A DNA stretch of 64,000 nt from Aminobacter anthyllidis (GCF_018555685.1 NZ_JAFLWW010000001.1:310001-374000), one strand, 5' to 3'; shown: positions 34,223 to 42,453, counted from the stretch's first letter. Numbers and translations: made by a program. The notes: generated by a model not told the origin, from the letters alone.

Positions 34223-35840
34223 TTTCTACCTCCGTGCGGGCTCGCGGCGCGCAATACCCGAGATGCTCGGTCCTGAACTCCATCACTTCTTGAACGACTG
34301 TTTGGAGGTTCATCATGGCGACGTTCATTTTCACGTCGTGGTCGTGATCGTCACGCCAGTTGCCCTTGATCATCTGTTCGAACATGGCAACGATGCCGTC
34401 ACCGACCGTCTGCAAGAGATGCTCGGTCTTCTCCACCACCCCCACAGGCGCTGAGACTGGCATAGGAGTGGGGTGGAGCGCAGAGCGGATGGCTGCGTCC
34501 GTCTCGACCCATTTGGCGCACAACTGCTCCATGGTCGTTTCGTAGCGGTTGGTGCCCTTATCGCGGCCATAGAACGCAATCGACAGCACCATGGCTTCAA
34601 GTGCCTTGAGCAGCGCGGTTTCCAGCGCCTTGATCTCCGGCTCTCCTGCAGGTGCTGGGACGGGGGAAGCGTAGAGGGGCCTGCGCTCGTAGTGATCCGG
34701 CCAGTCTTCAGGCCAAGGTGAGGCCACTAAAGACCAGTCTTGCGAGACGTTGGCTCGGTAGCGCCACGCGACCGGCACCGCCTCTTTCTGGCTGAGGCGT
34801 TCGTATGCCTCGTACCGTCCCGCCTGAGCGGTAATGGCTTTGAACCGTTCGACAGAAATAGTTACGGTATCCGCCTCGTTCTGGCTGACTGGCGACCGAG
34901 AGGCTTCGAGGGCGGCGATGATGGCCTTTTCGTAGCGGGTCTGTTCAGCGGCTTTGCGGTCTGCAAGTTCGCTGGAGGGTGCTTCGCTGTGCTTTGCGAG
35001 CTTGTATTTGCCTGCAAAGCAGACATCGGCATAGAAGCCGAGAGGGTTTCCCCCTCGCCAGCATGGAATGTCTTCGTCCGATCCGCTCCAATATTCGACC
35101 CACTCCAACTGCTTCACGCGCGGTGTCTGCTCCTCCGTCACTCCTGCTGAAGTGGAAGAGAGGTAGGCGAGAACGTCGGGCACAAGGTTGCGCAATTTGA
35201 GGAGGTCGGTGAAGCCTTCGCCGAGTTCTTCGACAGCGTCTGGCGTCATGCGGTTTTCTGGCCAAGCAGCAACCTTTTCGTATGCGGCGGACAGGCGAGC
35301 GGCCAGAGGCTCAGGATGCTGGCACGAACCGTCGCAATAGCCGACATGCTGACAAACGCAGTCATTGCCGAGCTTCGCGCCCGATTTACTGTCGCCAGTG
35401 GATACGGGTGGCTGTGTTTTTCGCCGTCGAGACGGATAAGCAGGTGCGGCCCTGGAGGGCTTGCTTGCTGCCCTTCTCGCGGCTCGCTGTGCTTCTTTGT
35501 CGGGCTTTGGAAAGCCGGCGGATTTGAGATTGCCGGCTGGTTGATGAAGGCCATTGGCGCGGTTGTACTGCCTCTTGCCCTTGGCTATCGCCTTCACGTC
35601 CTTGTTGGTCTTGCCGTCGGGGCCTCGATGGCAGCACATACCGAGTAGCTGACCTTCAGCGACGGTGATCTTTGCCTTCTTGTCAGCCTCAGGACGCAAT
35701 GCCTCGGGGATGACATGGTCGATCTCGTGGGGCTTCCCGCCGAGAACCTGGCGGCATCCTTCGCAGCAGATCACGCCGTCGCGCTTGGAGCGCTCAACGA
35801 TCTCTTCGCGCTGGTTTCGGGTGAACTCGCGGCGGCTCAT
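34215..35840 (-). CDS. HNH endonuclease fused to phage accessory protein
   Basis: A 541-residue protein starting MSRREFTRNQREEIVERSKR. Residues 20-80 carry an HNH nuclease fold: ICCEGCRQVLGG, HEIDHVIPEALRPEAD, LLGMCCHRGPDGKTNKD. A basic linker leads to about 400 residues resembling phage Ea22-like accessory proteins (VKQLEWVEYW, ALETALLKALEAM). Normally such HNH proteins are about 130 residues, so this is a fusion, perhaps created by loss of an intervening stop. ATG 35840 overlaps the preceding 57-residue gene as ATGA. Confidence 0.72.
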   Translation of the reverse strand: MSRREFTRNQREEIVERSKRDGVICCEGCRQVLGGKPHEIDHVIPEALRPEADKKAKITVAEGQLLGMCCHRGPDGKTNKDVKAIAKGKRQYNRANGLHQPAGNLKSAGFPKPDKEAQRAARRAASKPSRAAPAYPSRRRKTQPPVSTGDSKSGAKLGNDCVCQHVGYCDGSCQHPEPLAARLSAAYEKVAAWPENRMTPDAVEELGEGFTDLLKLRNLVPDVLAYLSSTSAGVTEEQTPRVKQLEWVEYWSGSDEDIPCWRGGNPLGFYADVCFAGKYKLAKHSEAPSSELADRKAAEQTRYEKAIIAALEASRSPVSQNEADTVTISVERFKAITAQAGRYEAYERLSQKEAVPVAWRYRANVSQDWSLVASPWPEDWPDHYERRPLYASPVPAPAGEPEIKALETALLKALEAMVLSIAFYGRDKGTNRYETTMEQLCAKWVETDAAIRSALHPTPMPVSAPVGVVEKTEHLLQTVGDGIVAMFEQMIKGNWRDDHDHDVKMNVAMMNLQTVVQEVMEFRTEHLGYCAPRARTEVENG

Positions 35841-36010
35841 TCCGGCCTCCACACGAAAGCGTAGAGCCCAAGCGCTAACCATATGACGGCGAACGGCCAA
35901 TTGACCCATGCGGCATCAGGCGAAAACAGCATGTCGGGAGACGTTCCGTTTGCTCGCGATGCAGCGCCGAAGCCCGTAACCAGGCAGGCCATGCAATAGG
36001 CGGTCCTCAT
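35837..36010 (-). CDS. Small phage membrane protein
   Basis: 57 residues: a Cys-containing N-terminus (MRTAYCMACLVTGFGAASRA) and a C-terminal membrane helix (WPFAVIWLALGLYAFVW). Starts TGATG-coupled to the gene before and ends ATGA-coupled to the HNH fusion. Those junctions are the main evidence. Confidence 0.65.
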   Translation of the reverse strand: MRTAYCMACLVTGFGAASRANGTSPDMLFSPDAAWVNWPFAVIWLALGLYAFVWRPE

Positions 36011-36204
36011 CAGAAGCTCTCCTGTATCCGCTCGGCTTGCGCCCGCGAAAAACTGGCAAGCACGGTTTCAAGCTCGGCAACAAGGACGAACGGCACATGG
36101 TCGAAGTTCGCGACCTCGGCCCGAAGCTGGTCAGTGGTTTTCGCGAATTGCGGATAGCCGGCGGGCTGGCGCATGTAGGATGAGACGGACACGAGCTTTT
36201 TCAT
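36010..36204 (-). CDS. Small phage protein
   Basis: 64 residues (MKKLVSVSSYMRQPAGYPQF ...). The start overlaps the upstream stop by ATGA; the stop overlaps the downstream start by one base. No known domain. Confidence 0.65.
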   Translation of the reverse strand: MKKLVSVSSYMRQPAGYPQFAKTTDQLRAEVANFDHVPFVLVAELETVLASFSRAQAERIQESF

Positions 36205-36374
36205 GCTGCCTGCTCCCACTTCTTGGCAATGACAGGCCATTTGCGCGTGATGGCCGAAATGATGCCCTCCGCCGCAAGGTCGTGAGCCATCATTTCGTAG
36301 ACCTGGCATTCGGCTTGGAGTTCCTCGATACGGTTTTCGAGGTGCTGTATCTTGCGTTCGAGGGAGGCGGTCAT
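36201..36374 (-). CDS. Small phage coiled-coil protein
   Basis: 57 residues; MTASLERKIQHLENRIEELQ is a clear coiled coil. Linked on both sides by ATGA overlaps, which supports it despite its length. Confidence 0.68.
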   Translation of the reverse strand: MTASLERKIQHLENRIEELQAECQVYEMMAHDLAAEGIISAITRKWPVIAKKWEQAA

Positions 36375-36790
36375 GCCGCCCTCCGCTTCCGTTCGTGGAC
36401 ATACCCGTAGGTTTCGGAAAGCCAGCGCTCGGCGGCGGTGAAGAAGGCTTCGAACTCGCCTTCTTCCATCTTGTCGAAGCTGGTCGAGCCCGGAATCGCG
36501 ACCTTCATGCCATTCGGCAGTGCGATCAGATCCACGACGCCCGTTTCGAGTTTCAGGACTTCATGCAGGCGCTCGGCTGACAGCGCGCATTCGGTGGCGT
36601 CGACCACTTCCTGCAGCATTGCCCAATAGGCGCGGTGGCGACCGACGTTGCGGAATTCCTTGATCTCGATACGAACCCGCTGGCCCTGGCTGATGCCGTC
36701 GAGTGCATGGACATCCATGTCCCATTCGGGCACCAGCGTGTTGCCGCGGCGGATGAAGGCGAAAACTGGCCGCTCTGGTTTCTTGGCCAT
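36371..36790 (-). CDS. Phage DUF1367-like protein
   Basis: 139 residues. Segment NVGRHRAYWAMLQEVVDATE then LSAERLHEVLKLETG resembles the DUF1367/recombination-associated phage proteins found next to recT. DNA metabolism is likely; the exact role is unknown. The stop overlaps the next gene. Confidence 0.65.
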   Translation of the reverse strand: MAKKPERPVFAFIRRGNTLVPEWDMDVHALDGISQGQRVRIEIKEFRNVGRHRAYWAMLQEVVDATECALSAERLHEVLKLETGVVDLIALPNGMKVAIPGSTSFDKMEEGEFEAFFTAAERWLSETYGYVHERKRRAA

Positions 36791-36793
36791 CGC

Positions 36794-37666
36794 TCACATC
36801 CCGTTCAAAGGGTGAATCTGGGTCAGCCGGTTGATCTTGATCTTGTCGGCCAGTTCGCGGCTTTCGGCGTCATCCTGGAACATTGCCTCGACATCGAAAT
36901 CGGCCCAAACCTGCTCGACCGATTCCGCGTCGGTGGCCTCATTCATGGCGCGCTGCAGGTTTTCGAAGACCTCGCCGTAGTCGATGCCGTCACCCTCAAT
37001 GATCGCGTCGACAGCCTCGCCGGTTTCCTCGACGATCTCGGTGTGTTCGATGATCTCGGCTTCGGCCATGAGATCTGATGGCGATGGCGGGCGCATCACC
37101 GTCGGTCGCGGTGGGGGCGTTACATCGCGCATGTCTGCAATCTTCGCGCCTTCATCCTCATCGTAGATGCCGGAGAAGCCGAAGGCGTAGCGCGCCGCCT
37201 GGATCATCGCCTTATGGCGAAGCATACGGTGCTTCATCTTCCACGGCTGCGTGTCACGCTTGCACTCGTCATAGTATTCGGTGACGACCACTGGTCGGGC
37301 CCGGTCTTTCCGGTACATGTGGCAGGTGATGGATACGAGTTCCTTGCCTTCATGCTCGACATCGAATTCGAAGCCGTCGCAAGCCGGATGCGAGTTGACG
37401 AGATTGACCCACCCGTCGATCGACACGATTGGAACGATGCCGCCGCCTTGCTTGGGGAAAGCGTAGATTTCTCGCAACATCGGGTTGAGATCGTATTCAC
37501 GGGCGACCATCAAGAATGCCGCGAACTCCTCGTTCGAGGCGGTCGGCAAGCCGCATGTTTTGCGAACGGTATCGGCGAACTCCTGCGGCTTCAGCCCGTA
37601 CTTGTCGGCCATGAAGTCAAGCAGCATGACCTTCTGCTGCGGTTCGGTCTTCGTCAGGGCGTTCAT
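36794..37666 (-). CDS. recT: Phage single-strand annealing protein, RecT/Bet family
   Basis: A 290-residue annealing protein that binds single-stranded DNA ends and pairs them with complementary DNA. Recognised by FLMVAREYDLNPMLREIYAF, IVPIVSIDGWVNLVNSHP and WKMKHRMLRHKAMIQAARYA. The C-terminal 90 residues are acidic. No partner exonuclease is obvious next to it. Confidence 0.88.
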   Translation of the reverse strand: MNALTKTEPQQKVMLLDFMADKYGLKPQEFADTVRKTCGLPTASNEEFAAFLMVAREYDLNPMLREIYAFPKQGGGIVPIVSIDGWVNLVNSHPACDGFEFDVEHEGKELVSITCHMYRKDRARPVVVTEYYDECKRDTQPWKMKHRMLRHKAMIQAARYAFGFSGIYDEDEGAKIADMRDVTPPPRPTVMRPPSPSDLMAEAEIIEHTEIVEETGEAVDAIIEGDGIDYGEVFENLQRAMNEATDAESVEQVWADFDVEAMFQDDAESRELADKIKINRLTQIHPLNGM

Positions 37667-37667
37667 T

Positions 37668-38669
37668 TCAAGCCACCTTTGCCTGTTCTTCGACCGAAAC
37701 GCCGGGGACGGTATGGCCCTTGGCCACAGCCCGCTTGGCGAGATCGAACATGCAGTCCTTGAGGTCGGGATGGTCTTTCAGGAACTCATAGAGCGCCTTC
37801 TGATCAGTGATCGCTGTCACGACGTTGACGACGCTGACCGATGCGGCACGGCCATAGCTGCCCTTGATCGGCGTCGGGGCCGAAGCTGCTACAGGCTGCG
37901 TGACGGGCTCATCAACGGGGTCGAAGGTTTCGTCGGCCCGTTCTGCCGCAATGCGGGCCTGCTCTGCTGCAAGCCGCGCGGTCTCGGCCTGACGATCAGC
38001 TTCGCGCCGCAAATGGAGCTTCTTGGTTTCCCAACCATCCATGGCGCCGCGAATTGATTTGGCCTCGGCCTCGGCGTCTTTCGCCAACGGGAGCCATTTG
38101 CGGTCAACGACGCGACCGGCTTCAAGATGAGGCTCCTTCTCCTTCTTGTGCTTCTTCTCGGCTTCGCCCTTCAATTCGAGCAGACGGGACCGCAGTCCCT
38201 GCGCCTTGGCCAACGTCTCGTCGTCGTTGATGACCTTGTAGGTGTTGCCCTTGCGGGCGGCGTCGATCTGGTCGCGCAGCGCCTCGGCTTCGTCGACGGT
38301 GGCGCTGTTGTGGCCGGTGCCGGCGATCTGTTCTGCAACGACAGGATCAGCATCCGGCCAGTTCGCGCCGGCATCGACCGCGTTATAGGTCGCCTCGGAA
38401 ACCGGATGGCGGGCACAAAACGACCAGACATTGGACGGATCGGCTGCGGCACCACCGACAAGGGCAACCATGCCGCCCTCGGTGTTCCAGATCGCGACCG
38501 GAACGAACGGGCCGTCCTCGTGGGTGCGCTTGCGGTAGAACCCTGGCTGCGGATCGCCTTCGGAAATGCCGAGGGTCGAAAGCTGGCTGCGGGTCAACTC
38601 GCCGCAATCGCCAGCCATGGCGAGCGCCTTGAAGTACCATGCGTACTGAGGCGGGAAATGCGCGTTCAT
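37668..38669 (-). CDS. Phage protein with central coiled coil, recT-linked
   Basis: 333 residues. The N-terminal 90 residues form a compact domain. Coiled-coil helices follow from about 120 (DEAEALRDQIDAARKG to EKKHKKEKEPHLEAGR), then ADRQAETARLAAEQARIAAE. A small C-terminal domain ends the protein (YEFLKDHPDLKDCMFDLAKR). It lies directly upstream of recT and may be its partner. No nuclease motif seen. Confidence 0.6.
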   Translation of the reverse strand: MNAHFPPQYAWYFKALAMAGDCGELTRSQLSTLGISEGDPQPGFYRKRTHEDGPFVPVAIWNTEGGMVALVGGAAADPSNVWSFCARHPVSEATYNAVDAGANWPDADPVVAEQIAGTGHNSATVDEAEALRDQIDAARKGNTYKVINDDETLAKAQGLRSRLLELKGEAEKKHKKEKEPHLEAGRVVDRKWLPLAKDAEAEAKSIRGAMDGWETKKLHLRREADRQAETARLAAEQARIAAERADETFDPVDEPVTQPVAASAPTPIKGSYGRAASVSVVNVVTAITDQKALYEFLKDHPDLKDCMFDLAKRAVAKGHTVPGVSVEEQAKVA

Positions 38670-38671
38670 AT

Positions 38672-38854
38672 TCAGTCCTCCCGTGTGACAAGTTCACGCT
38701 CGCGATCCCGAAGGACGCGGCGGAGTTCTTGCGAAATGTCGGATGCGAATAGGGTTTCGAGGGCTTGAAGCTGGTCGTGTTTGCTCGGCCGCCAGAGTTC
38801 GCGGCTTGGCGTCTCAGCCTGCAGCGAAGCGCCTCGGACGAAAGGGGCGTTCAT
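38672..38854 (-). CDS. Small phage protein
   Basis: 60 residues, helical and charged (HDQLQALETLFASDISQELR). Overlaps the upstream gene as ATGA and lies two bases from the next. Confidence 0.62.
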   Translation of the reverse strand: MNAPFVRGASLQAETPSRELWRPSKHDQLQALETLFASDISQELRRVLRDRERELVTRED

Positions 38855-39834
38855 GGGAGCGCCGCCATTTCATTAGGGTCACCGATTGGCAGCTGACCGA
38901 CGGCCATTTCTGGCATCCCCAGGTTGGCCTCTCGGTGATTGGTTTCGGCGGCGGGCAATAGCACCTTGGCCCTGTCAGGCACCCCGGCTTGGGCCCACCG
39001 CCATGCCTGCCACAGATCGCGCAGCAGGCGTTTTTCCATGTATCTCTGAGCGCGACGATGGATATGGCCATCGCTGACGAATTCGTCTTTGCGCTTTGCC
39101 GGTATCTTCGCCGACGGGGCGACAATCAGACCGCTAGCCTCAGCCCGCTGGCGCTCGTAATCCTTCCGCGCCAGATAGACGGCTCGATAGGTGTCGCCAG
39201 ACTTGATCATCGTATCGCCGATGACGAACATGCGGGACCGACGCTCGCCGTTGTACCCGTGTTCAATCCAGTCCTGCTTGGATGCCGACTTGGACAGGCC
39301 ACCCTGTCGCACACCATCCATGACGGCGAGGCCCATGCGCTTCCAGAGGTGGCCCTTCTTCGGATAGGCGGACAGATCGCCAGCCTCGGCTACGATCACG
39401 GCGAGCGAGCGGGCACCGAAGCCGCGAACGTGCTGGCCGAAGTCCGACCATGCCGGCAGTTGAACGGCGAGGCGTTCCATTTCCTTCGTGGTGGCCGCTT
39501 CGATATTATCGAATGGCGAACGAGCCTTGATGCTCGCCATGATGAGGTTCTGCCATTCGATGAAATCGTGGTCGTCGAGGCCGATGACTACCTTTTGCTT
39601 TTCGACTGGCTTCGCGCTCTGCTTGGCGAGATCCGCGCCGATGTCTACCAAGAATGCAGCCTTGGCTTTGATGGCGTCCGCTTCGGCCTTCGGCAGGTCG
39701 AGACGCCAGCCGAGCACCATGCGGAGGAATGATCCGAGTGCGAGGTCCGCACGCTTCCGTTGATCCATCGCATAGACGCGCTGGCGGTGCTGGTAGCGTA
39801 TCTGAGCACAGATATCCTGGATGTCAGGCTGCAT
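38851..39834 (-). CDS. Phage protein with IS110-transposase-like HhH domain
   Basis: 327 residues. Segment FGQHVRGFGARSLAVIVAEA then GDLSAYPKKGHLWKRMGLA resembles the C-terminal helix-hairpin-helix domain of IS110-type transposases. The usual DEDD catalytic part is not recognisable, and the gene sits inside a tightly overlapping operon. It is therefore a phage gene using this fold, not an insertion sequence. DNA binding is inferred. Confidence 0.65.
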   Translation of the reverse strand: MQPDIQDICAQIRYQHRQRVYAMDQRKRADLALGSFLRMVLGWRLDLPKAEADAIKAKAAFLVDIGADLAKQSAKPVEKQKVVIGLDDHDFIEWQNLIMASIKARSPFDNIEAATTKEMERLAVQLPAWSDFGQHVRGFGARSLAVIVAEAGDLSAYPKKGHLWKRMGLAVMDGVRQGGLSKSASKQDWIEHGYNGERRSRMFVIGDTMIKSGDTYRAVYLARKDYERQRAEASGLIVAPSAKIPAKRKDEFVSDGHIHRRAQRYMEKRLLRDLWQAWRWAQAGVPDRAKVLLPAAETNHREANLGMPEMAVGQLPIGDPNEMAALP

Positions 39835-40462
39835 CGGTCAACTCCGCTGCTTTTTGGATGATGCGTTCCAGTTCCTGCACGCCGACATAGAGGCGTATCG
39901 GAGAGTTGTGATCCGGCGGGACGCCCTTGTTGCGGATCATCTTCAAGACCGCGATTTCGCGGCCACCTTCGGAGATCAGGCGATCAAGTGACGACCACGG
40001 CACATCGCCAATGGCGCGACCGTCACGGACCCTGAAGGAGTCGAGAACGGTCAATGCGATCTGCTTGGCACCGGATTTTGCCGCCTTGAGGTAAGAGGCC
40101 GACACGGGGCGAGGCGCAGGTAGTATGGCCTTGTTGGCACGAAAAGAATGGCCTGCCCCGTGTCGTTTTGGCGATGGTGAGGATGGAAGTGGCAGAGTGG
40201 CCTCATCGGCACTGCAAGGAAGGCCATCCTCACCATCATCTAAGCGGGAAGCGGCGGCGTATCCCGCTAGGCCGTCGTCGGCAATCGAATTTTGGCCACC
40301 GCTTCCCTTTCCGAATGCGGCGTTCAACATGGCCAGAGCCACACCGTATTCGCCGCCATTGTTCTGAAATTCAGCGAACGCAAGCTGGAGCCTGACGTCT
40401 CGCCCCACGATCCCGTGGCGCTCGAAAGCCGCACTTATTGCGGTTGCGTTCGGGCCGTTCAT
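39824..40462 (-). CDS. Phage protein, function unknown
   Basis: 212 residues with a low-complexity middle (LPLPSSPSPKRHGAG). The C-terminal part is folded (QIALTVLDSFRVRDGRAIGD to YVGVQELERIIQKAAELTDA). The ATG at 40462 overlaps the preceding 33-residue gene as ATGA. Possibly replication-related; this is unproven. Confidence 0.62.
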   Translation of the reverse strand: MNGPNATAISAAFERHGIVGRDVRLQLAFAEFQNNGGEYGVALAMLNAAFGKGSGGQNSIADDGLAGYAAASRLDDGEDGLPCSADEATLPLPSSPSPKRHGAGHSFRANKAILPAPRPVSASYLKAAKSGAKQIALTVLDSFRVRDGRAIGDVPWSSLDRLISEGGREIAVLKMIRNKGVPPDHNSPIRLYVGVQELERIIQKAAELTDAA

Positions 40463-40560
40463 GGCAACCAACCCTCCACAGCATCGACGACAAGCGCAAA
40501 CATGATGGCGAGGCCGACGAACTCGAATGGTTCAAGGTTGTTGATGATACGGGCGATCAT
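40459..40560 (-). CDS. Very small phage membrane protein
   Basis: 33 residues, one hydrophobic helix (FEFVGLAIMFALVVDAV). Both ends overlap neighbours by ATGA, which is the reason to accept it. Confidence 0.55.
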   Translation of the reverse strand: MIARIINNLEPFEFVGLAIMFALVVDAVEGWLP

Positions 40561-40949
40561 GACGCCACCCGCTGGTCAGTGAGCACGTTCTCCGACAGCC
40601 GCTTCATCGTCGCGATCAGCGGATTGACGAATTCGACCTCGATGTTGTTTTCGCGGCCAAGATCGATGACCGAGCCAAGCGCGGTCATGAATTCATTCAT
40701 GCGGGCTTCATCGGGGCTCGGCAGGGAGGCTACGAACGCGTCAGCCTTTGCCAACATTGCCGTGATGTCGGCGTCGTTGAAAAACTCGTAGTGGTTGTTG
40801 TATTTTACCTTGATGTTGTCCCAAGTCAGGTAGACCTGAGGTTCAACGTTGGCGCGCAGGTTGAATTTGGCATCTGGATTGCGCAGCCCCTTGGCCATCA
40901 TCGCCTTGGCGAGAGCATTCAAGCGCTTCTGAATGACATTGGTGTCCAT
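40557..40949 (-). CDS. Phage protein, function unknown
   Basis: 130 residues (MDTNVIQKRLNALAKAMMAK ...), a mixed alpha/beta composition. The start is coupled to the previous gene by TGATG; a GTG three bases upstream is also possible. Confidence 0.68.
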   Translation of the reverse strand: MDTNVIQKRLNALAKAMMAKGLRNPDAKFNLRANVEPQVYLTWDNIKVKYNNHYEFFNDADITAMLAKADAFVASLPSPDEARMNEFMTALGSVIDLGRENNIEVEFVNPLIATMKRLSENVLTDQRVAS

Positions 40950-41164
40950 CACGCGGCCTCCTGCTCGGAATAGAACTCGTCGATTTCGGCCATGGCTTCG
41001 TCGATCGAACCGGCGAAGCCGCAGCGGCTGTCGCTCGGACCGTCATCGGCATAGACTGGCGTCGGGTCGTAATCCTTGTGGGCGTAGGTCCAGTCCGAAG
41101 CAGCCATGTAGCTGACCAGCGACGGGCGAATTTCGAAGTCGCGATAGGAGACGACGACACGCAT
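40949..41164 (-). CDS. Small acidic phage protein
   Basis: 71 residues, rich in Asp, Glu and Tyr (VVVSYRDFEIRPSLVSYMAA). The C-terminal half DEAMAEIDEFYSEQ is helical. One-base overlap with the upstream gene. An acidic DNA-mimic role is conceivable but unsupported. Confidence 0.65.
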   Translation of the reverse strand: MRVVVSYRDFEIRPSLVSYMAASDWTYAHKDYDPTPVYADDGPSDSRCGFAGSIDEAMAEIDEFYSEQEAA

Positions 41165-41481
41165 TAGCTTGCCCTCACGAAACGCGAGGCAGGATCATTG
41201 TAGCCAAGCCCACGACACACGATGCCTTCGCGCTCGTTGATCTTGTCGTGAAGCCATGATGCCGTTTCGGCCTGTTCGATAATCGTGAACGCCAGCATCT
41301 TGGTCATGGTCGACTTGCTCTTGAGCAGATCGACGCCATCCTTGATCACTTCGTCGAAGTGGTATTCCGGCAGTCCGTTCCTGATCTCGACCGATGCCGA
41401 AAGCTGGCATTCGTAGTCGTCGATGATGATCGCGCCTGTGTCGGGATCGGCAATGTGGGTGCAGAAATCATAGAGGCTCAT
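41164..41481 (-). CDS. Phage protein, function unknown
   Basis: 105 residues starting MSLYDFCTHIADPDTGAIII. The ATG at 41481 is supported by CCGGAG upstream; a TTG at 41499 would couple it to the previous gene. No known family. Confidence 0.65.
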   Translation of the reverse strand: MSLYDFCTHIADPDTGAIIIDDYECQLSASVEIRNGLPEYHFDEVIKDGVDLLKSKSTMTKMLAFTIIEQAETASWLHDKINEREGIVCRGLGYNDPASRFVRAS

Positions 41482-41495
41482 CTGCGTTGCTCCGG

Positions 41496-41576
41496 TCAAA
41501 ACGTGTTGCGGCAGACTTGAACAAGAAGCGCGTATGACAGCAGGCCGAAGGTGATCAGGATGGCGATTGCGGTCAT
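41496..41576 (-). CDS. Very small phage membrane protein
   Basis: 26 residues, MTAIAILITFGLLSYALLVQ and a short tail. It begins one base after the previous stop and shares its first codons and a 20-base stretch with that gene's start, as if created by a small duplication. Confidence 0.45.
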   Translation of the reverse strand: MTAIAILITFGLLSYALLVQVCRNTF

Positions 41577-41577
41577 G

Positions 41578-41859
41578 TCAGGCACCAGCCGGGACGAAGA
41601 CTGCGCGAGCTTCAGCAGTGCCGTAGCAAGTCTTGAGCGGGCCGATGCCATGCTGTGCGCCAGCAACTGGGAACCAGTAGCCCTTCCACGTGACAAGGCG
41701 TCCCGCCTTCACCTCGCGTTGAAGCGCCTTCTTCCAGACGCCCTTCACTTGGCCAATGTTGGGAATGACAACTTCGCCAGCCAGAACGGCGTGCAGTTCG
41801 CTTTCAGGGAACCACTCGGTCCAGATATTTGCGTTGGTGAATTCGGCGATTGCGGTCAT
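41578..41859 (-). CDS. First gene of leftward early operon, function unknown
   Basis: 93 residues (MTAIAEFTNANIWTEWFPES ...). It lies 47 bases downstream of operator O1 and 78 of O2, so it should be the first product from the leftward promoter. No domain recognised. Confidence 0.65.
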   Translation of the reverse strand: MTAIAEFTNANIWTEWFPESELHAVLAGEVVIPNIGQVKGVWKKALQREVKAGRLVTWKGYWFPVAGAQHGIGPLKTCYGTAEARAVFVPAGA

Positions 41860-41905
41860 GTCAGTTGCCCCCCCCGTTAGTTCTCTGCGTCTATGGAGAG
41901 ACATT

Positions 41906-41951
41906 ATCACATGGCGTGATGTACGCAAGCAAAATAATCACGCTGTGTGAA
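41906..41951. promoter_or_regulatory. Phage operators O1 and O2 (leftward control)
   Basis: O1 at 41906-41920 is ATCACATGGCGTGAT; O2 at 41937-41951 is ATCACGCTGTGTGAA. Both are 15-bp near-palindromes with the same half-site as O4 in front of the Cro-like gene. Centres are 31 bases apart, about three helical turns. They should let the repressor close the leftward early promoter. Confidence 0.72.
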
Positions 41952-41970
41952 TTTTCCTGATGAGCGCAAC

Positions 41971-41992
41971 AAAAAACCCGCCGAAGCGGGTT
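41971..41992 (-). terminator. Rho-independent terminator for the Arc-like gene
   Basis: Read on the minus strand: AACCCGC, TTCG tetraloop, GCGGGTT then a run of T. It ends the Arc-like transcript before the leftward operators. Confidence 0.85.
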
Positions 41993-42024
41993 GATAGGCC
42001 GGGATGACTGGCGAGGGCGCCTGG

Positions 42025-42291
42025 CTACTTCGTTGTGGTTGGCTTTGCCAGTATGGCGCCAACGTTCACGAGTAGTTCACCAAGTTTCACTTTATCCGGT
42101 TCGCTAAGTGACGCCATAGGTTGCAGCAGTTCACTGATTAACTGAGTGGGTTCCGGGGTGAATGAAGCCTCTAAGCGGGCCAGAATCTCCGCATTCATGC
42201 TCCGCCCGCTATCTATAGCCGAGTGAGCTAATTTAGCCTTCAGTAACGGAGGCAATCGGAGATTGTGGCGGGGATCATCACGCTGCGGCAT
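42025..42291 (-). CDS. Arc-like ribbon-helix-helix DNA-binding protein
   Basis: 88 residues. NLRLPPLLKAKLAHSAIDSG then RSMNAEILARLEASF is the Arc/MetJ ribbon-helix-helix pattern. Probably a phage transcription regulator within the immunity region. It has its own terminator and is divergent from the next plus-strand gene. Confidence 0.82.
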   Translation of the reverse strand: MPQRDDPRHNLRLPPLLKAKLAHSAIDSGRSMNAEILARLEASFTPEPTQLISELLQPMASLSEPDKVKLGELLVNVGAILAKPTTTK

Positions 42292-42375
42292 GACATCTTA
42301 TGGCCTAAAGGTCAGGCGTCCGGAATGGTGCAAGATGGGTGGAAATGTGCCTCTGATGTGCCACGATCGGCGCAG

Positions 42376-42417
42376 GTCAACAGACGAGGTTGACTTACGG
42401 ATAAGGAATATGTTCCT
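42376..42417. promoter_or_regulatory. Candidate promoter with two inverted repeats
   Basis: GTCAAC-N7-GTTGAC (42376-42394) overlaps a -35-like TTGACT, and AGGAATATGTTCCT (42404-42417) follows. They lie between the divergent Arc-like gene and the small plus-strand gene, so Arc-like autoregulation is plausible. Confidence 0.45.
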
Positions 42418-42453
42418 ATCGAATGGCGATTGGTAAGCGGAGGGCTTAGTGAC

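Noticed and set aside
35916-36098. 60-codon minus-strand frame upstream of the HNH fusion
   Set aside because: A different frame (35837-36010) is joined to both neighbours by stop-start overlaps and has a membrane helix.
38851-39834. IS110 family insertion sequence
   Set aside because: Only the HhH part is similar, and the gene overlaps phage genes on both sides, so it is not a free element.
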